Shown in pieces: positions 1-7,429 of a stretch of 38,322 nt of DNA (position 1 is its first letter; every line of letters begins with the position of its first letter). The position numbers were made by a program, and so were the translations under genes. Below the pieces are notes generated by a model. That model made no database searches and was not told the DNA's origin. It saw only the letters and a program-made list of their open reading frames with translations. Origin of the DNA: Nitrospira sp. (GTDB lineage: Bacteria; Nitrospirota; Nitrospiria; Nitrospirales; Nitrospiraceae); NCBI GenBank assembly GCA_016788465.1, contig JAEURV010000204.1, forward strand, positions 1-38,322, in the 5' to 3' direction.

Positions 1-2
1 AA

Positions 3-161
3 CGTGCGGAACCAAGCGGGAATTGGCTTGTTTACTCAAGAATTAAGGAGAGGTACATACTGACCAATGGGCAACTTGTCGATCTCGTTAGGGTTCGTAA
101 GATCAATCTGGTACGAAGGAAGGTTGGGGGAGAGCAGAGGGAGTGCTACCCTCCTTCGTAG
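3..161 (+). CDS. possible 3' end of a gene entering from the left edge
   Basis: An open frame of 52 codons runs in from the window edge and stops with TAG at 159-161. The translation is basic and mixed in composition, with a run rich in Arg, Lys and Val. I do not recognise it. A second short frame, from ATG 67 to TAA 243, overlaps it, so the choice of frame is uncertain. It lies outside the integrated element, on the 3' side of the tRNA-Ala gene. It may not be a gene. Confidence 0.18.
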   Translation, partial: RAEPSGNWLVYSRIKERYILTNGQLVDLVRVRKINLVRRKVGGEQRECYPPS

Positions 162-218
162 ATTCGGCCTTGAAACCAACTTATCTGTTTCTGTTGAGGG
201 GCGAACCTCCTCACAAGC

Positions 219-252
219 TCCCCACGAATGGGGGACATCTTAATTGATGTCC
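219..252. terminator. two overlapping hairpins downstream of tRNA-Ala
   Basis: CCCCA (220-224) pairs with TGGGG (229-233) around a CGAA loop. GGACATC (233-239) pairs with GATGTCC (246-252) around TTAATT. The two stems share a base, so they could alternate. They lie just past the 3' end of the leftward tRNA-Ala and could end its transcript. Neither is followed by a T-run, so a terminator role is only a guess. Confidence 0.25.
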
Positions 253-293
253 TCTGATGAGGCTGGACAACTTTCTTCAGTTGTATAGGTGTT

Positions 294-369
294 TGGTGGA
301 GGGCAGGGGAGTTGAACCCCCGACCCCTACGTTGCGAACGTAGTGCTCTCCCAACTGAGCTAGCCCCCC
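294..369 (-). tRNA. tRNA-Ala (anticodon CGC)
   Basis: The reverse strand folds into a full cloverleaf of 76 nt. The acceptor stem GGGGGGC pairs with GCCCTCC, with a G-U wobble at 3:70, the classic alanine identity element. The anticodon stem CTACG/CGTAG encloses the loop TTCGCAA, giving anticodon CGC, which reads GCG. The T-loop arm is intact and CCA is encoded at 294-296. The first 17 nt of the gene are part of the 19-bp repeat that bounds the mobile element. The gene is therefore intact, but everything upstream of it now belongs to the element. A weak promoter candidate on the reverse strand is TTGTGC (430-425) with TAACAT (408-403), spacer 16. Confidence 0.96.
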
Positions 370-371
370 AC
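353..371. repeat. attL: left copy of the 19-bp direct repeat
   Basis: AACTGAGCTAGCCCCCCAC is repeated perfectly at 7517-7535; the flanking bases differ on both sides. This copy covers the 5' end of the tRNA-Ala gene (acceptor strand and start of the D arm) plus two bases upstream. The integrase gene begins less than 100 bp away, as expected for an attachment site. Confidence 0.85.
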
Positions 372-422
372 TCTATTGAACTATTTGTTAAGGTAAATCA
401 ATATGTTATGTAACTTGCGGAA

Positions 423-440
423 TTGCACAAATGTTATACA
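423..440. promoter_or_regulatory. candidate integrase arm-site motifs at the left end
   Basis: TTGCACA (423-429) is followed three bases later by GTTATACA (433-440). The same two words recur near the right end (GTTATACA at 7430 and 7441, TTGCACA at 7493-7499) and ATGTAACT occurs at 408-415 and 7513-7520. Such shared short repeats flanking att cores are typical of tyrosine integrase or excisionase binding. The region also overlaps the possible tRNA-Ala promoter. Confidence 0.35.
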
Positions 441-463
441 TTTTTTCATATCCCACTCACTGA

Positions 464-1684
464 GTGAAATATACAGAAACCCTGAACGAAGTTCAACCGC
501 AGATGCTGAAACTACGGGACGGAAAACTTCACATCTTTCTTCGCACAGGATGTGAAAATTACTTTTACCGGTTTTTCTTCAACGGCAAATACATCACTCG
601 CACTACGAAAACCACTAATCTAGCACTTGCGAAATCCATTGGCGAAAATGCCTACGACTCCCACCGTGTGCAAAACTTTGATCCCAGTGGTAAACAGAAA
701 CTCACCTGGAATGATGCAGTTACTGGTGTGCTGCAATCATTAGAGTCCGATTCTAACCGCACAAGCCGTCTTCGTGACTACAAGATCAAATTCGGTGTTC
801 TCCGAAACTTCTTCCAAGGTATTCCGCTTCCCGACATCAAAGAACGCACTTTAGAAGAATATGTGCATTGGCGGAAACACGTCTATAAACCCGTCCATGC
901 CAACTACCACGGGATTTGGGGGGAGTCTGGGCATGAACCGAATAACAAGACCATTGCCCGTGACTTTGATGCAATTCGCAAAGTCTTGAAATTTTCCCTC
1001 CGCGAGGGGGTCATTACCAAAGTGCCAGAATTTCCTTCGCTGTCTATTATGCCTACGGCAAAGGGTTGGTTTGAACCGAAGGAAATGCGCCACTTGATTG
1101 ACACGGCATCGCAGTGGATCAAGGATGCCACCACAGAGTCCCAGAAGGACAAACGGTGGTATTGTTTTCACTACCTGATGTTTTTGTGGCGCACTGGTCT
1201 CCGCGTGGACGAATGTTTATGCGTGACATATCAAGATGTGAAACCTGATCGCACTGATCCGACTCTGTGCTATATCACCGTTCGGGGCGGCAAACTTGCC
1301 TATCGGATGAAACCCACGCAAACGATGGGGTTTCTCGGTGTGATGAAAGTTATGGAACGGCGACGCAAGAAGTGCCCTGATTACACTCCAAGTGACCACA
1401 TTTTCCCAGACAATCCCCGTGAACTGGTGGAAGAACTTCTGACGAAAGCGGGATTGCTCTACGACGAACGAGGCATCAAACGCACTGCCAAAAGTCTACG
1501 GCACACCTTCATTATGGAACGACTCAGAGCAGGGGTCCGCGCGTTCACGATAGCAAAAAACTGTCGCACCAGTGTCAAACAAATTGAGCAGCATTATGGC
1601 TCCTATCTCACCCCAGAAATGGCAAAAGATGAACTCATCCGGAAACGACCACGCAATCAACTGCGGATGGAGGATGAAGAATGA
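464..1684 (+). CDS. tyrosine recombinase (site-specific integrase)
   Basis: This 406-residue protein would catalyse integration and excision at the 19-bp repeats. The catalytic domain fills the C-terminal half. Box I is seen as TGLRVDE (Arg247), the beta-hairpin lysine is probably Lys277 in VRGGK, and box II is KSLRHT (Arg346) with Lys343 where many relatives have His. The nucleophile is most likely Tyr378 in EQHYG, a layout seen in integrases whose LGH motif is degenerate; here Arg368 occupies that His position. The N-terminal part fits a SAM-like arm-binding domain. The start is GTG 464, with no clear ribosome site; ATG 503 is an alternative. Its stop overlaps the resolvase start by 4 bp. 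It lies 92 bp from attL and reads inward. Confidence 0.93.
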   Translation: MKYTETLNEVQPQMLKLRDGKLHIFLRTGCENYFYRFFFNGKYITRTTKTTNLALAKSIGENAYDSHRVQNFDPSGKQKLTWNDAVTGVLQSLESDSNRTSRLRDYKIKFGVLRNFFQGIPLPDIKERTLEEYVHWRKHVYKPVHANYHGIWGESGHEPNNKTIARDFDAIRKVLKFSLREGVITKVPEFPSLSIMPTAKGWFEPKEMRHLIDTASQWIKDATTESQKDKRWYCFHYLMFLWRTGLRVDECLCVTYQDVKPDRTDPTLCYITVRGGKLAYRMKPTQTMGFLGVMKVMERRRKKCPDYTPSDHIFPDNPRELVEELLTKAGLLYDERGIKRTAKSLRHTFIMERLRAGVRAFTIAKNCRTSVKQIEQHYGSYLTPEMAKDELIRKRPRNQLRMEDEE

Positions 1685-2271
1685 CCAAACGCGTCGCCAT
1701 CTACGCCAGAGTCAGCAGGACACAGCAAGATACGGAAGCGCAGATCGCGGAATGCCAGGCATATGCTCAACGATGTGGGTACGAACTAGCGGGGGTTTAT
1801 CAAGACAAGATCAGCGGCATCACAAGCAAAGATGATCGCCCTGAATTGACCAGGCTCCTAGAGGATGCGTTTGCCAGGAAATTTGATATGGTTGTTTGCT
1901 ATTCAATCGACAGAATGGGCAGAAGTCTCAAACACTGTTTGGACATTTTGGAATCCCTCAAATCTCACCGTTGCGATTTCATTTCCATCAAGCAACAGAT
2001 CGACACCAGCTCCCCCACTGGGCAATTAATTTTTAACATCTTTGCTTGTCTGGCATCTTATGAACGAACCCAGATCCTTGAGAGAACAGCATTGGGCAGG
2101 GAACGGGCAAAGGCAAGGGGTGTCAAGTTTGGTCGTCCCTCAAAGATGAATTCTTCGGTGGCGGAAGCAGTGAGATTGTTACGGGAAAAGGGGGCAGGGA
2201 TCAAGGAGATAGCAAAATCCCTGGAGATTGGGGTCGGAAGTGTGTACAAGGCACTCAGGATGGTTGCGTGA
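1681..2271 (+). CDS. serine recombinase (resolvase/invertase family)
   Basis: This 196-residue protein has the full small-serine-recombinase layout. The catalytic domain starts with YARVSR (nucleophile Ser12), carries YSIDRMGRS with conserved arginines near residue 80, and leads through the long E helix (ASYERTQILERT) to GRPSK. A C-terminal helix-turn-helix of the Hin type follows at about 150-195. The family resolves or inverts DNA at short dimer sites. The ATGA overlap with the integrase stop means the two recombinases are translated together, which is uncommon. It might resolve multimers of a circular form or take part in excision; which of these cannot be told from sequence. Confidence 0.93.
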   Translation: MTKRVAIYARVSRTQQDTEAQIAECQAYAQRCGYELAGVYQDKISGITSKDDRPELTRLLEDAFARKFDMVVCYSIDRMGRSLKHCLDILESLKSHRCDFISIKQQIDTSSPTGQLIFNIFACLASYERTQILERTALGRERAKARGVKFGRPSKMNSSVAEAVRLLREKGAGIKEIAKSLEIGVGSVYKALRMVA

Positions 2272-2440
2272 TGGGGCAGAACCTGGTTCTAAAGTGGTTC
2301 AAGCAGCGACTGCTTACCAAGTTTCTTCTCCCTATCAAAGTGTCCTGTAATTACCCCATAGTGGATTGCTTGCGTCCGCTATCATCCCCGGATAGACTTG
2401 GAGCCTCCATGCACTTCTCGCGCTTATCGAGTTTATAAAT

Positions 2441-3772
2441 ATGGAACAACCCGAGGTTCCTGATCGTCACTTCCAGATCCTCGTTTACGGAATCGAGCAG
2501 AAGGGTCTTACTCCCCCAGCGCAACCAATCATCACCCCACACTACACACTCACTTTTGAGCATTTGAAAACTGTGCGTCTCTTTCAAGAATTTGATGGAG
2601 TAATTCTGTTTCAGGGCACTTTCGAGCAATTCGAAATGAGACACGGACCCATGACTTCATACCTTCACCATTCGTGTGACCAGGATGAACTAGATAAGAG
2701 AAAGAAGGAAGCGGCTTTGCTTCAGAAGAAAGGTGGAGCGCTATGCTTTCTACTCACGGACCAATTTTGTGATAACGATTCCAGGAGTACGAGAGATTTC
2801 AGATACACCGATCTCACTAAGCATCATCTGAATGTCCACAACTTCTATCGGAATAACTTCTCACTACGAGATACCCACCTTACTGTGAAGGTCGATGACT
2901 TCATGAGGTTTCTAGAGCGATACGGTGCTGCGAGTAGTTACTTTAAGAACTACAACAATGATCTCGACTGTCGCTGCATTGTAGAATGCGGTGGGAATAT
3001 GACCGGTATGGTGCTACATAAGCGTAGCTACTTTCTTCCAACGCTTGTCCCCGACAATCGACTCGAAGCGATCAGAGAATACTTCGGTGTCCTGGCAGAT
3101 TCCCTCGTATCATCGTGGACGAAATTGTTCCAGGTATTACCGGAATGGACCAATGCATTCCAGTTTGATGAGGAGAAGCACTTGCATGACGAGCGCAACA
3201 CTCTCGCTGCACGAATGAAATGCATTGATGATCGGATCGAGTGTCTCAAGAGTTACAAATCGATACTTGCTCTTTCTCACCAAGAACTAGTGAACAGCAC
3301 AATAAAGGTTTTCCGTGATGGGCTTGGTATTGCAGTTGATCCCGCCGACGAACTACGAGAGGATTTTAAACTTCTTAATTCCAACAAGAAACCTTTGCTG
3401 CTGTGTGAGGTCAAAAGCACAAACAGGGGAGTTGCTCGCGAACATGTCAATCAAGCAGACTCCCATCGAGAAAGATCAGGATTCGATCCGCGATTCCCTT
3501 CGCTTCTGATCATCAATACAGGTGTAAAGAAGGCTAGATCGGTAGCGGAAAAAGATGAGAAGATCGCAAGGGAACAGATTCAACACGCAAGGCGCAATAA
3601 CATTCTGATCATCCGGACACTGGACCTCTTATTTTTGCTGCGGCAATATCTCGCGAAGCTGATCTCTCGTGACGAAGTGGTGAAGATTTTGACTACCAAC
3701 TCCGGCTGGCTCCGTGTGAATCAGTCGAAGTGGTGGGTGGTTAAAGGGGATGAAAGTGAAGCTTCTTCATAA
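2441..3772 (+). CDS. uncharacterised protein with C-terminal PD-(D/E)XK-like nuclease domain
   Basis: The protein has 443 residues. The last 150 or so fit a restriction-endonuclease fold: a helix (about 279-295), EDF at 307-309, then LLLCEVKS (Glu323-x-Lys325), HVNQAD (336-340) and a later strand LLIIN. Asp308 with Glu323/Lys325 would be the metal site. The N-terminal 110 residues alternate strands and helices (DGVILFQG, GGALCFLLTDQF) and resemble a Rossmann-like sensor domain. A helical, partly coiled segment (240-280) joins them. It follows the resolvase by 169 bp with no good ribosome site; an in-frame stop upstream makes ATG 2441 the first possible ATG. A lone nuclease-like cargo gene in a mobile element suggests a defence role, which is inference. 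Confidence 0.75.
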   Translation: MEQPEVPDRHFQILVYGIEQKGLTPPAQPIITPHYTLTFEHLKTVRLFQEFDGVILFQGTFEQFEMRHGPMTSYLHHSCDQDELDKRKKEAALLQKKGGALCFLLTDQFCDNDSRSTRDFRYTDLTKHHLNVHNFYRNNFSLRDTHLTVKVDDFMRFLERYGAASSYFKNYNNDLDCRCIVECGGNMTGMVLHKRSYFLPTLVPDNRLEAIREYFGVLADSLVSSWTKLFQVLPEWTNAFQFDEEKHLHDERNTLAARMKCIDDRIECLKSYKSILALSHQELVNSTIKVFRDGLGIAVDPADELREDFKLLNSNKKPLLLCEVKSTNRGVAREHVNQADSHRERSGFDPRFPSLLIINTGVKKARSVAEKDEKIAREQIQHARRNNILIIRTLDLLFLLRQYLAKLISRDEVVKILTTNSGWLRVNQSKWWVVKGDESEASS

Positions 3773-3899
3773 ATCCATACTCTTCCTGCAATCCACATAG
3801 CCGTTTGATCTAGATCTCTACCTACTCCTTCATCCATTAGTGTGACCATGACAGGATAATTGACCAACTAGTTTGGTTGACCCTACTTGAAGTCATCTC

Positions 3900-4100
3900 C
3901 TACTCAGGAACCGGCGGCACCAAGCGCACGGCATAAGTTCCAGGTTCTGGAACATCTTCTCTGATTTCCACAAGCCGATCTTTGTCGGGATTCTGATCCT
4001 CAAGAGCATGGAGGAAATCTCCCAGGGACATGACAACTGCATCGTCATGAAGGGAAGAGAAATCGCTTCGTTCCCGAATATATTGCTTGAATGACTTCAT
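3900..4100 (-). CDS. small uncharacterised acidic protein
   Basis: This predicted 66-residue protein starts at ATG 4100 behind GAGGGG, one base after the stop of the ribbon-helix-helix gene, so the two are probably translationally coupled. A longer frame to 4151 exists but would overlap the upstream gene. It begins MKSFKQYIRER, has an acidic middle and ends in a Pro-rich tail. No family was recognised. Its place directly after a ribbon-helix-helix gene would suit a toxin or partner, but nothing in the sequence looks like a known toxin. It is the last gene of the leftward set and faces the nuclease gene tail to tail. Confidence 0.6.
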   Translation of the reverse strand: MKSFKQYIRERSDFSSLHDDAVVMSLGDFLHALEDQNPDKDRLVEIREDVPEPGTYAVRLVPPVPE

Positions 4101-4101
4101 T

Positions 4102-4302
4102 TTATTCCCCTCGGTTAAGAATGTTGGGCAATCGGCTCTTGTGGTAGGCAAGTATGGCTGGAAGTTCCACCTGACGGATGATGGCGAGATTGCGAACTAT
4201 GCTCTGTCTGATTAGAGAGGAACGGTTGGTGTATGTTTCATCGGCAATATGATCTAGTTCAATGAGTAATGATTCCGGAATTCTGAGAATTATGGAAGGC
4301 AT
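4102..4302 (-). CDS. ribbon-helix-helix (CopG/Arc-type) DNA-binding protein
   Basis: This 66-residue protein opens with the beta-strand SIILRIPESLLIELD, followed by two helices with the turn TNRSSLIRQSI. That is the usual layout of the RHH domain, which dimerises and inserts its strand in the DNA major groove. The start ATG 4302 is preceded by GGAGG at a good distance. It is followed immediately by a small unknown gene and preceded by a second RHH gene. Likely roles are copy-number control of the Rep protein, autoregulation or an antitoxin; the sequence does not choose among them. Confidence 0.82.
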   Translation of the reverse strand: MPSIILRIPESLLIELDHIADETYTNRSSLIRQSIVRNLAIIRQVELPAILAYHKSRLPNILNRGE

Positions 4303-4460
4303 ACAACATCCTCCATGGTTTCGCGTCTATCTTCTGTATTTATCCTTTCCTGGTTTTTGAGGTAGTGAGGTTCATGGTTTCCTCCCAATTTGTTGTCTGG
4401 CTTTTATTATCAGTTGCCAATCCAGCAAGAACCTTTCTATTTCGGCATACATGATTGGCG

Positions 4461-4649
4461 TTAACAGAAACCTGATGTCTGTTTTTCCTCTGGTGATCCG
4501 GATCTCCCGTGACTTTTTAAGCCTTCTGTCACCAGATCTCTGACACAGGCGCTTCGGTTCAGAATTCGCTTAGATGCCAGGGCATCGATTTCTTCCAGCA
4601 GGTCTTTAGGTAGGTTGACTGAGACAATGGTGCATTGTGGAAACTTCAT
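4461..4649 (-). CDS. second ribbon-helix-helix protein
   Basis: This 62-residue protein carries the RHH signature: strand TIVSVNLPKDLLEEIDAL, then helices around LNRSACVRDLVTEGLKS. GGAGT precedes ATG 4649 at normal spacing. The C-terminal 15 residues are polar and probably disordered. It lies between the Rep gene and the other RHH gene on the same strand, with a 158-bp gap downstream that could hold a promoter or operator. The two RHH proteins share only the fold pattern by eye, so a recent duplication is not obvious. As the gene next after Rep, it is a candidate repressor of replication or transfer. Confidence 0.82.
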   Translation of the reverse strand: MKFPQCTIVSVNLPKDLLEEIDALASKRILNRSACVRDLVTEGLKSHGRSGSPEEKQTSGFC

Positions 4650-4762
4650 CTGTGACTCCTTTGTTTCTGGTGATTGTGCAGGAACTACGGAAAATGGGCA
4701 GAGCTATGACAATAGGCATTGTGCAAAGATATGTTCAGGAAGCAAGTGCTGGCGATCAGTCA

Positions 4763-5380
4763 TCAACCTATACTTGCGGTTCCTTGCTTGTGTTGGAATT
4801 TCTTGCGAAATGTGGGGGAAACTGTCAGTGCAAATTCTTTTCTGTCATCCTTGAGATTCTTGGTGCCGTAATAGGTTGCACCTGCAGCAAAGTAGATTTC
4901 CTTGAATGCTCCCCTTGGTCGTATATCGGCTTTGGGAGCAAAGTACCGAGTGGCTTTTGAAAACCCGGTGACGAATTTAGCCTTGTCTAGCCCCTTCAGA
5001 TTTACTAAAAGATGAGCGTGAGCGAACCCATCTTCATCTTTCTCAACAAAAGCCACCCATTCTGGACGCTCTTCCCCCTTACATGCCCAATTACGTCCCA
5101 ACAATTCCTTGCACACTCTGGCATCCATCACCCTTAACCGGTTTTCCACGTCACTTATCGAACCCCACGGAGCAGATATCACATTCTTCAGGAATATCCC
5201 GTCACCATTCATATCTTTGGTTGTGCATGGAATCTGCTTTTGACGAAAGTTCACTGAGACAAACAAATCCCAAGGGTACCGTTTAAGCCATGTGACATAA
5301 GCTTTTCGCACCGGATCGGTATCCAGTTCCCAATATTCTTTTTCCCAATCAGCGGGATATGTGAATTCGGTGTTGTTCAT
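4763..5380 (-). CDS. HUH-type rolling-circle replication initiator (Rep)
   Basis: This 205-residue protein shows the three motifs of single-tyrosine HUH endonucleases in order. Motif I is a hydrophobic strand WDLFVSVNF (37-45). Motif II is HAHLLV (His121 and His123), which binds the metal ion. Motif III is YYGTK (Tyr171 as likely nucleophile, Lys174). Such enzymes nick an origin and stay bound to the 5' end during rolling-circle replication or strand transfer. No helicase domain follows, so host helicase would be needed. The start ATG 5380 lacks a good ribosome site. The 359-bp non-coding stretch upstream is the natural place for its origin. A mobilisation relaxase is the alternative, but the length and YxxK spacing favour Rep. 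Confidence 0.8.
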   Translation of the reverse strand: MNNTEFTYPADWEKEYWELDTDPVRKAYVTWLKRYPWDLFVSVNFRQKQIPCTTKDMNGDGIFLKNVISAPWGSISDVENRLRVMDARVCKELLGRNWACKGEERPEWVAFVEKDEDGFAHAHLLVNLKGLDKAKFVTGFSKATRYFAPKADIRPRGAFKEIYFAAGATYYGTKNLKDDRKEFALTVSPTFRKKFQHKQGTASIG

Positions 5381-5739
5381 AATGCTTATTTATGTGTCGG
5401 AAGTGCCAAAACAGCTCTCAGGACCAGAAAAAGTGAAATTTATTTTTGCACTGCTAATAGGGGGTGTAATTAAAATTGAACCCAATATGTTCGCTTTTTA
5501 TTGGCGCAGGGCTGGCAGAGAGGGGCTACGTTGAGCACTCGCTCCCGTTCTCGGGGATTGCTTCAAAACCAATTGGAAGTGGCTAGAAAGGTTGGTTCAG
5601 AAAGTCCAAAATATCAGGACGAGCCAAACAAGCGTGAAATCAACAAGTTAGCAAAGTAGTAAGACGACGGGAAGGAGTGGTTCAGATCTTATGACTTTCC
5701 AAAATTCGTCTTATGACGCAATGCACTAAGTGTTCAGGG
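5381..5739. other. intergenic region with iteron-like repeat and hairpin; candidate origin
   Basis: No gene was found in these 359 bp. TCTTATGAC occurs at 5687-5695 and 5709-5717, starting 22 bp apart (two helical turns). The second copy lies in a small hairpin, CGTC (5707-5710) TTAT GACG (5715-5718), placing TTAT in the loop. TAAGAC at 5660-5665 is a partial inverted copy. It lies directly upstream of the Rep gene, and rolling-circle origins commonly combine a Rep-binding repeat with a hairpin nick site. The repeats are short, so this is a suggestion only. Confidence 0.3.
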
Positions 5740-6246
5740 TTATTCACTCAGTCCACTTATCAAGCGGAACTCACTAACGCTTGAAAAGCGATTTGCTGAC
5801 GACGGTGATCTTTCCAAATTGGCGAGTTGGACATGGTACCTGCCAATCTCAGTTTCATCCCCTGCAATTCCTAAAAAGTTACATCCATCAACCCAGAACC
5901 GTTTGTCAGGGGTCAGGAAAACCACCCCCCAATGCCCTCCCCACTTTTCCACCTTATTGATAAAGTTCACACCAACACTCCACCACATTTTAGTAGCACC
6001 ATGTAGGGACACTTCTATAGTTACTGCTCTGTATTCTAAGTGGTAATGATTGCCTGATCTTCCTTCTTTATGAACTTTTCCTCCTGCCTCTCGGAACTCT
6101 GAAAGGAACTGTTTGACCAAGGCGTTACCTTCCTTCTCTCCCTCTTCCTTCTTCTCCTCATCAAGCACCTTCATGATCATGGATAACGATTCCTGTGTGG
6201 GTGTCATTGTCATAGATCCTTTCCCTTTTAGGAGAAACATTTTCAT
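5740..6246 (-). CDS. uncharacterised element protein
   Basis: This 168-residue protein is not recognised. Residues 1-50 are charged and helical, with a Lys/Glu-rich run. The middle (about 55-130) looks like a compact alpha/beta domain with many aromatics, for example YHLEYRAVTIEVSLHG, MWWSVGV and WGVVFLTPDKRFWVDG. The start ATG 6246 has GGAG seven bases upstream. An alternative ATG at 6213 also has a purine-rich site, and would remove 11 residues. It is followed by the Rep intergenic region and preceded by the HTH gene. The domain layout could suit a nucleic-acid-binding or nuclease-like fold, but no catalytic motif is clear. Confidence 0.65.
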   Translation of the reverse strand: MKMFLLKGKGSMTMTPTQESLSMIMKVLDEEKKEEGEKEGNALVKQFLSEFREAGGKVHKEGRSGNHYHLEYRAVTIEVSLHGATKMWWSVGVNFINKVEKWGGHWGVVFLTPDKRFWVDGCNFLGIAGDETEIGRYHVQLANLERSPSSANRFSSVSEFRLISGLSE

Positions 6247-6292
6247 GAGATGTCTCCGTAACGATGGTCACTACTGAGACGGAATCTGTGAC

Positions 6293-6889
6293 CTATACTG
6301 TCATGGCAGACTTTGCCTCGGCATAAGGAACCAAATCCAGCACATAACGTTTCCCTTTCTCCACTTGGCGTATCCGAAGACACAAGCCAGACTCTATATC
6401 CTTTTTATGTGTGCGAAACCATTCGGTGAGACCACCTTGCACATATTTACCCTCAGTAGGCGCACCTAATTTTGCTCCATCGGATGCTGATGTGACTTGC
6501 GTTTCTATGTCACCACTGACGGTTTCCATGGTGAACGACACTTTATAGCCTGGGAAAAACGTGCGGACGCTATTGGAAAGGGGGATGAGGGAATACGCAA
6601 TGGCACTCCGAGGGTTCGTCAAGCGGACGAACAACTCTCTTTTGTCATGTGACAAACGCCATTCATTTCTGCCCCGCAAGTAGTCTGAATGGGAAGGGGG
6701 TGTGGGCGCGGGAGAATCCGTGCGAGTCTCACCTTCGGTCCATCTGATAACCTGATCCTTCCTGAACCGAATCGCATCTCCCACTCTGAAGTGAGGGATC
6801 TTGGATTCCTTTGCGAGATTTGTGGCAGCATCAACACTGACTCTTAGGAACTTCGCCACATCGTCAAGAGTCCAAATTTCAGGTGTCAT
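6293..6889 (-). CDS. excisionase-like HTH protein with unknown C-terminal domain
   Basis: ATG 6889 follows GGAGT at good spacing, giving 198 residues; an upstream extension to 7024 is open but unlikely. Residues 5-50 read WTLDDVAKFLRV...IPHFRVGDAIRFRKDQVIRW, the pattern of winged-helix excisionase/MerR-like domains that bend DNA at att sites. A Pro/Ser-rich linker follows. Residues 80-195 form a second, strand-rich domain with LFVRLTNPRSAIAYSL and RYVLDLVPY that I do not recognise. Most excisionases lack such an extra domain, so this protein may be a regulator of the element rather than, or as well as, its recombination directionality factor. It is the first gene of the leftward set. Confidence 0.72.
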   Translation of the reverse strand: MTPEIWTLDDVAKFLRVSVDAATNLAKESKIPHFRVGDAIRFRKDQVIRWTEGETRTDSPAPTPPSHSDYLRGRNEWRLSHDKRELFVRLTNPRSAIAYSLIPLSNSVRTFFPGYKVSFTMETVSGDIETQVTSASDGAKLGAPTEGKYVQGGLTEWFRTHKKDIESGLCLRIRQVEKGKRYVLDLVPYAEAKSAMTV

Positions 6890-7075
6890 GTGAATACTCC
6901 TTTGCTTGAATAGGACGACGAGGAGAAAGATATCCTGAAGAAGATCTAATAGTAAAGGACTTCTTAGAAGTTCTTGGTTATGGCGTCCTATGTCTTTTAT
7001 GGCGTTGTAGAGAATGGTCTCCATGTTGGGGATCGTTCAAATCCAATGCGCTTCAGATTCGCGGCAGATAATGGT

Positions 7076-7318
7076 CTAAATCATCTGCTGAAGTGTTCTA
7101 GAGATGGGTGAGTGCGAATTTCTGCGAAGAGCTTGAATCCTCTTTCCTGAGCGGTTTCTTGAGGTTGGAAAACTGCCTTTGATCGTTTCGGCTCTCCTAT
7201 CCTTCATGCGCGATAATTGCTGTGCCCCGATAGTCAGGTTCACCAGTTCGTCCGATTTCATTCTGGCGGTCAGGTGCTTCCCATAGTGCTGCGAAATAAT
7301 TTTCACCGAAGTTCCGCA
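7076..7318 (-). pseudogene. 3' remnant of a second tyrosine integrase
   Basis: Read leftward from 7318, the translation is ECGTSVKIISQHYGKHLTA and on to KSDELV, near 7241. This matches the C-terminal end of the element's own integrase (NCRTSVKQIEQHYGSYLTP, then KDEL) including the nucleophile region HYG. No integrase core can be read upstream: the frame continues to a stop near 7395 but without the RHT box. The frame runs on to a stop at 7076 as an unrelated tail. It is therefore the severed end of a related integrase, left by an earlier insertion or by recombination at the same tRNA. Confidence 0.7.
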
Positions 7319-7429
7319 TTCGTGAGACTCAGCTTGAAAGATGAGGATTCTGGAACTACAGAAATCAAGCTGGTGAAGGGGGAGGATGAGGTAACTTTAT
7401 TGAGGTGGGGGGTAGAGTAGTTATACAAA

